From the NCBI GenBank assembly GCA_004352715.1, contig SCFE01000061.1, positions 1,565,588 to 1,629,587 on the forward strand: 64,000 nucleotides of DNA, in the 5' to 3' direction. The position numbers and the translations under genes are program-made. Below the pieces are notes generated by a model. The model saw nothing but the letters and a program-made list of their open reading frames with translations, searched no databases and was not told the origin of the DNA. Positions 60,139 to 64,000 of this stretch are shown piece by piece. How positions within the stretch are numbered: the first letter of the stretch is position 1; the number at the start of each line of letters is the position of its first letter. The stretch comes from Hofstenia miamia (Eukaryota > Xenacoelomorpha > Acoela).

Positions 60139-63100
60139 GTAATATACTTAGAAATGCATAATTACAACGAAACATTTTTAAATGCTATTAGACACTACAA
60201 ATCCGTGCTATGTTAATATGAATAATTAAGTACCAATAAATGATGTGTTTATGATGAATTAAACTACAATAATCAATTTCAGTTAAAAGGTTACACATGT
60301 AGAAAGTTATTCTAAAATTATTATTGCATTTTTGACATTGATAAAAAGACGATTTTCAAGCATAACACGATTAGCGTTTTAGGATCACTAATGCTAAACT
60401 AAATCAAAAAATCACTACAGAATTTTACGTTTTTCAATAGAGAAAATTTGGTAATATTTAATCTAGTTTTACTGAACTCACAATTCTGAGTTGGTCAGTG
60501 TTTCTAAGCACAATAACTGCTCAACGAACTTAACTTATAAAGAATGCAGTGCTATTATCCTTCTCTTTTCATTAATGTTCTTGAAGTGGCAACTTGTTGG
60601 CACATTGTTAGAGAGAATGAATTGTTGAAAACGGGGCATGAAGCTTGATTATGATTAAATTCACCTCACGTCTTGCACAATGTGCTCTTGGATGATCCGT
60701 TCTTAATGTAACATCTCCGGAGGAATTTCGTGATTTCCAGTTATGTGTAAAGAGCAGTTTACAATTTTTTTCAATTTTAAAAATCTTCATGTGCAAGCTA
60801 CAGTTTTGCTTTAAAATCTATTACATATATTCTATGTGATGTGATCAGAATTAATTAAACAACATCCTAAAACTCTGTCTCTGTCTCCATTTGTTACTGA
60901 AAACACAAACAGCTATAAGTTAAAAAGTCCATAAAGCAACACTAGTTGTGTTGATCAAATGTCAAGTAGTATTTTCACTATATTTTTCGAAACCCCTGAA
61001 ATCCACGGAAAGTTATTTTGGTATTGCTAAGACCCAACCAAATCGTTATTTTTATCACAATTATTTGAATACTAAGCTATATATTTCTCAAAAAGTTCAG
61101 AAATGGTTTGTGTAAATTCAATGTGGGTGTTGGCATGAAAACGTCACTATGGCCGCAGATGAAAGTTCAAATGTATTTAGGCAGAGTAATCATTGTTGAG
61201 TGTGTGGATCCAAATTAGTACCAATGTTCATCATGATTATATCTGATTCTGAAATATAGAAATTTTTAACAATTATTCTACTTTTCACCGAGTCAATTGT
61301 AACTTCAAAATGTTTAAAATCGAAGTGGTTGAATCCTTCTAACACATCGTGAAAATCATGGCTGATGTGTGCGCATGTCATGCTAATACCATACTCAAGG
61401 TTTACATTAGTTCATTTCTTAAAAGGAAGTAAACACTGAAATATTTTTCATTTTTGAGCAGTTGGATAAGAAATCTTCGTTCATACTACTTTATATTTTG
61501 GATCGTGCTAAACTTATTCATTATATCCATTAACAAAATAATTCATATTTAAAACTGATCACCTAGTCGTACTGATTTCATGGTTTTCTAATCGTTTTTC
61601 ATTACATGCATGTAAGGCGTAGAAAATTAAAAAAGAGATTGGAAGACTAAGAATCGCTATGGGTAAATGTAAAGAAGAAAACAAATAACTATAATATAAG
61701 TCATATTGCAGTTAGAACAGGTTGCATTTATCTCTGATTTGCAGACAATAGAGTAATATAAAACAAATTGAGTGATTGAAAGCTTAGTACACACGTTTCC
61801 AGTATATTAGCTTTGCTTTTGGGTGATATGGGGCAAAGTGTATTTATGTGGGAAACCTAATATAATTAACAATTTTTAGGCAGAGTTGACAGAAATGTGG
61901 GGCTTCGTGTTCTTTTCAAACTGCATTACTCGTATGATTGGTTCACAAATAGCAGCAATAATTTTAAATTATGTTGGACTGAGAGATGTTATTATATTAG
62001 CTGGAGCTTTAAACTTCATAGGAAACTTTCTGATTTCATGTTGTGTGTCTCTAGATGCTATTGAAGTTTTTTATGTTGGCACAGTTCTTTCTGCCTTGGC
62101 ATATGGTATATCACTCGTTACCGTCCCTATATACTTATCTGAAATCTCAACAGTTAAGAATCGAGGTTTAGTTTCATTGACATTTATTCTAAATATAACC
62201 AGTGGAGTGGCCTTCTCATCTATTGTGGGATTTGATGGAATATTGGGTTCACAAAATCATTGGAATTATTTGTTTGAGATTCCGATGTTTCTAAATCTCA
62301 TTCAGATCATGGTTATATCAAGATGTCCTGAAAGTCCAAAATATCTATTGATAAAAAGGCAAAACTATGCAGCTGCTAAAAAGGCACTCCAAGCAATCAG
62401 GCGAAATAAAAATGTTGATAAAGAATTAGATCTAATGATTCAAGAAAGAGACATTGAACAGTCAGGAAACAAGGTGACAAGATTGGAACTGATCCAAAAC
62501 AGGTCCTTAAGGCCACGTTTGTGCATTGCTATTGTTACATTTGGATCGTTTGCAGTAAGTATTTTATGAATCTTTATTTTTAAATGGACATTTTTGTATA
62601 CAAGGGATAGGAGCGTAAATTGCAATCAGTGGCGTACGCATCGGGACATGATGAAAACCCCCGTCAGGTTTTCAAATGTGATTTTAACTGGCTAAATAAA
62701 AAAATTTTCGCTAAAAAATAAAAAGTTTAAGTCTAAGGTTGTGAAATGCATTTCTTAGGGTCTATTTTCTCAATTTTTCAAAAATTTTCGCGAGGCTTTG
62801 CCCCGCTTTTGGTCATGTCTAACATGCACCCGTCAAAAAATCCTGCGTACGCCCCTGATTGCAATGCCAAAAGTTGTATTGAAATAGATTTTATGATTAT
62901 AAAGTTTCATATGCAATTCCAATTTTCTAGTTTTGAGTTCGGAATGAATTGCAATAAAAAAAATATGGGCAAGACATGAAGAAAATGCAATAAATAGTGA
63001 TTCAAAAAATAAAACCTTAAATTAACTTATCAAGTTCATGTTAGTTAATCTGCTAAGAATTAGTTGCAGACGATGAGTTGTGAGAANTTCATTTCTTAAA

Positions 63101-64000
63101 AGGAAGTAAACACTGAAATATTTTTCATTTTTGAGCAGTTGGATAAGAAATCTTCGTTCATACTACTTTATATTTTGGATCGTGCTAAACTTATTCATTA
63201 TATCCATTAACAAAATAATTCATATTTAAAACTGATCACCTAGTCGTACTGATTTCATGGTTTTCTAATCGTTTTTCATTACATGCATGTAAGGCGTAGA
63301 AAATTAAAAAAGAGATTGGAAGACTAAGAATCGCTATGGGTAAATGTAAAGAAGAAAACAAATAACTATAATATAAGTCATATTGCAGTTAGAACAGGTT
63401 GCATTTATCTCTGATTTGCAGACAATAGAGTAATATAAAACAAATTGAGTGATTGAAAGCTTAGTACACACGTTTCCAGTATATTAGCTTTGCTTTTGGG
63501 TGATATGGGGCAAAGTGTATTTATGTGGGAAACCTAATATAATTAACAATTTTTAGGCAGAGTTGACAGAAATGTGGGGCTTCGTGTTCTTTTCAAACTG
63601 CATTACTCGTATGATTGGTTCACAAATAGCAGCAATAATTTTAAATTATGTTGGACTGAGAGATGTTATTATATTAGCTGGAGCTTTAAACTTCATAGGA
63701 AACTTTCTGATTTCATGTTGTGTGTCTCTAGATGCTATTGAAGTTTTTTATGTTGGCACAGTTCTTTCTGCCTTGGCATATGGTATATCACTCGTTACCG
63801 TCCCTATATACTTATCTGAAATCTCAACAGTTAAGAATCGAGGTTTAGTTTCATTGACATTTATTCTAAATATAACCAGTGGAGTGGCCTTCTCATCTAT
63901 TGTGGGATTTGATGGAATATTGGGTTCACAAAATCATTGGAATTATTTGTTTGAGATTCCGATGTTTCTAAATCTCATTCAGATCATGGTTATATCAAGA
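59908..64000 (+). CDS. SLC2/GLUT-type sugar transporter, 5' part
   Basis: Major-facilitator transporter expected in the plasma membrane, moving hexose or a related solute. Exons: 59908-60138 and 61880-62554, both phase 0 at the junction, continuing past the window. Exon 1 carries the N-terminus and TM1 with MGYSVGVLNQPSQYI, the counterpart of GYNxGVINAP. Exon 2 starts AELTEMWGFVFFS and contains PIYLSEIS (the PxYxxEI motif), RCPESPKYLL (the PESPRFLL motif) and a charged central loop to SLRPRLCIAIVTF at TM7. Odd points: the GRR motif after TM2 is replaced by GLRD, and the Arg-Gly before TM4 by GT, so substrate or activity may differ from classic GLUTs. Start chosen as the first ATG of the frame; a second Met lies at residue 14. 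A partial repeat of exon 2 follows an N at 63087. Confidence 0.85.
60139..61879 (+). other. Transporter intron, 1.7 kb
   Basis: AT-rich; no element recognised. Its right part, from 61411, is repeated after the N at 63087. Confidence 0.85.
61880..62554 (+). CDS. Transporter exon 2
   Basis: 225 codons, acceptor aatttttag, donor gca|gtaagt. Spans TM2 to TM7 including the large cytoplasmic loop. Confidence 0.93.
62627..62857. mobile_element. hAT-type miniature element
   Basis: Left end cagtggcgtacgca and right end tgcgtacgcccctg are inverted repeats. Flank attgcaat (62619-62626 and 62858-62865) is a perfect 8-bp target duplication. 231 bp, non-coding, in a transporter intron. Confidence 0.92.
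63087..63087. other. Assembly gap (single N)
   Basis: The sequence after this N restarts at the equivalent of 61411. Confidence 0.95.
63088..64000. repeat. Repeat of 61411-62323 (likely assembly overlap)
   Basis: 913 bases to the window edge repeat the earlier sequence at a constant offset of 1677; I saw no difference. Confidence 0.9.
63557..64000 (+). CDS. Transporter exon 2, repeated partial copy
   Basis: Same acceptor and codons as 61880-62323. Two tandem copies of TM2-TM5 would not fit a 12-helix transporter, so this is best treated as the same exon seen twice. Confidence 0.8.

Overview
This is a stretch of animal nuclear DNA. It is AT-rich, with short coding exons bounded by GT..AG sites, introns of up to about 10 kb, and many eukaryotic transposons (Tc1/mariner, hAT, a CR1/Jockey-type non-LTR element and a Penelope-like element). 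The protein families are metazoan. I cannot name the phylum from the sequence; an invertebrate is likely.

Layout. 1-9.7 kb is non-coding, with an internally deleted Tc1 copy at about 5.4-6.27 kb. A promoter-like GC-richer patch leads into an intronless gene at 10048-11133, whose product looks like a nuclear regulator with a weak BEN-like C-terminus. From 17452 to about 48805 lie nine plus-strand exons of a calcium-dependent mitochondrial aspartate/glutamate carrier (aralar/citrin, SLC25A12/13 family). They cover the whole carrier domain and C-terminal tail; the EF-hand half of the protein was not found in the window. The carrier introns hold most of the transposons. From 48.8 to 59.9 kb is intergenic DNA with a nearly complete but dead mariner/Tc1 element (50354-51946) and a Penelope-like retroelement (56051-58640) with direct terminal repeats and a GIY-YIG endonuclease remnant. 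Hammerhead-ribozyme-like cores occur in its right terminal repeat and at two separate sites (50.25 and 53.6 kb). From 59908 a divergent SLC2/GLUT-type sugar transporter gene begins and runs off the right edge.

Two single-N positions (39156 and 63087) are each followed by a near-perfect restart of sequence seen 1.85 kb and 1.68 kb earlier. One repeats a carrier exon and the other a transporter exon. Both look like unmerged overlapping contigs rather than biological duplications, and both would mislead gene prediction.

The most notable non-genic signals are (i) a palindrome at 53.6 kb holding two hammerhead-like cores head to head, (ii) a set of hAT-type miniature elements with 8-bp target duplications in introns and intergenic DNA, several of them filled with repeated GAGCC/GGCCC-like words, and (iii) a 43-nt intron in the carrier gene whose retention gives an in-frame stop.
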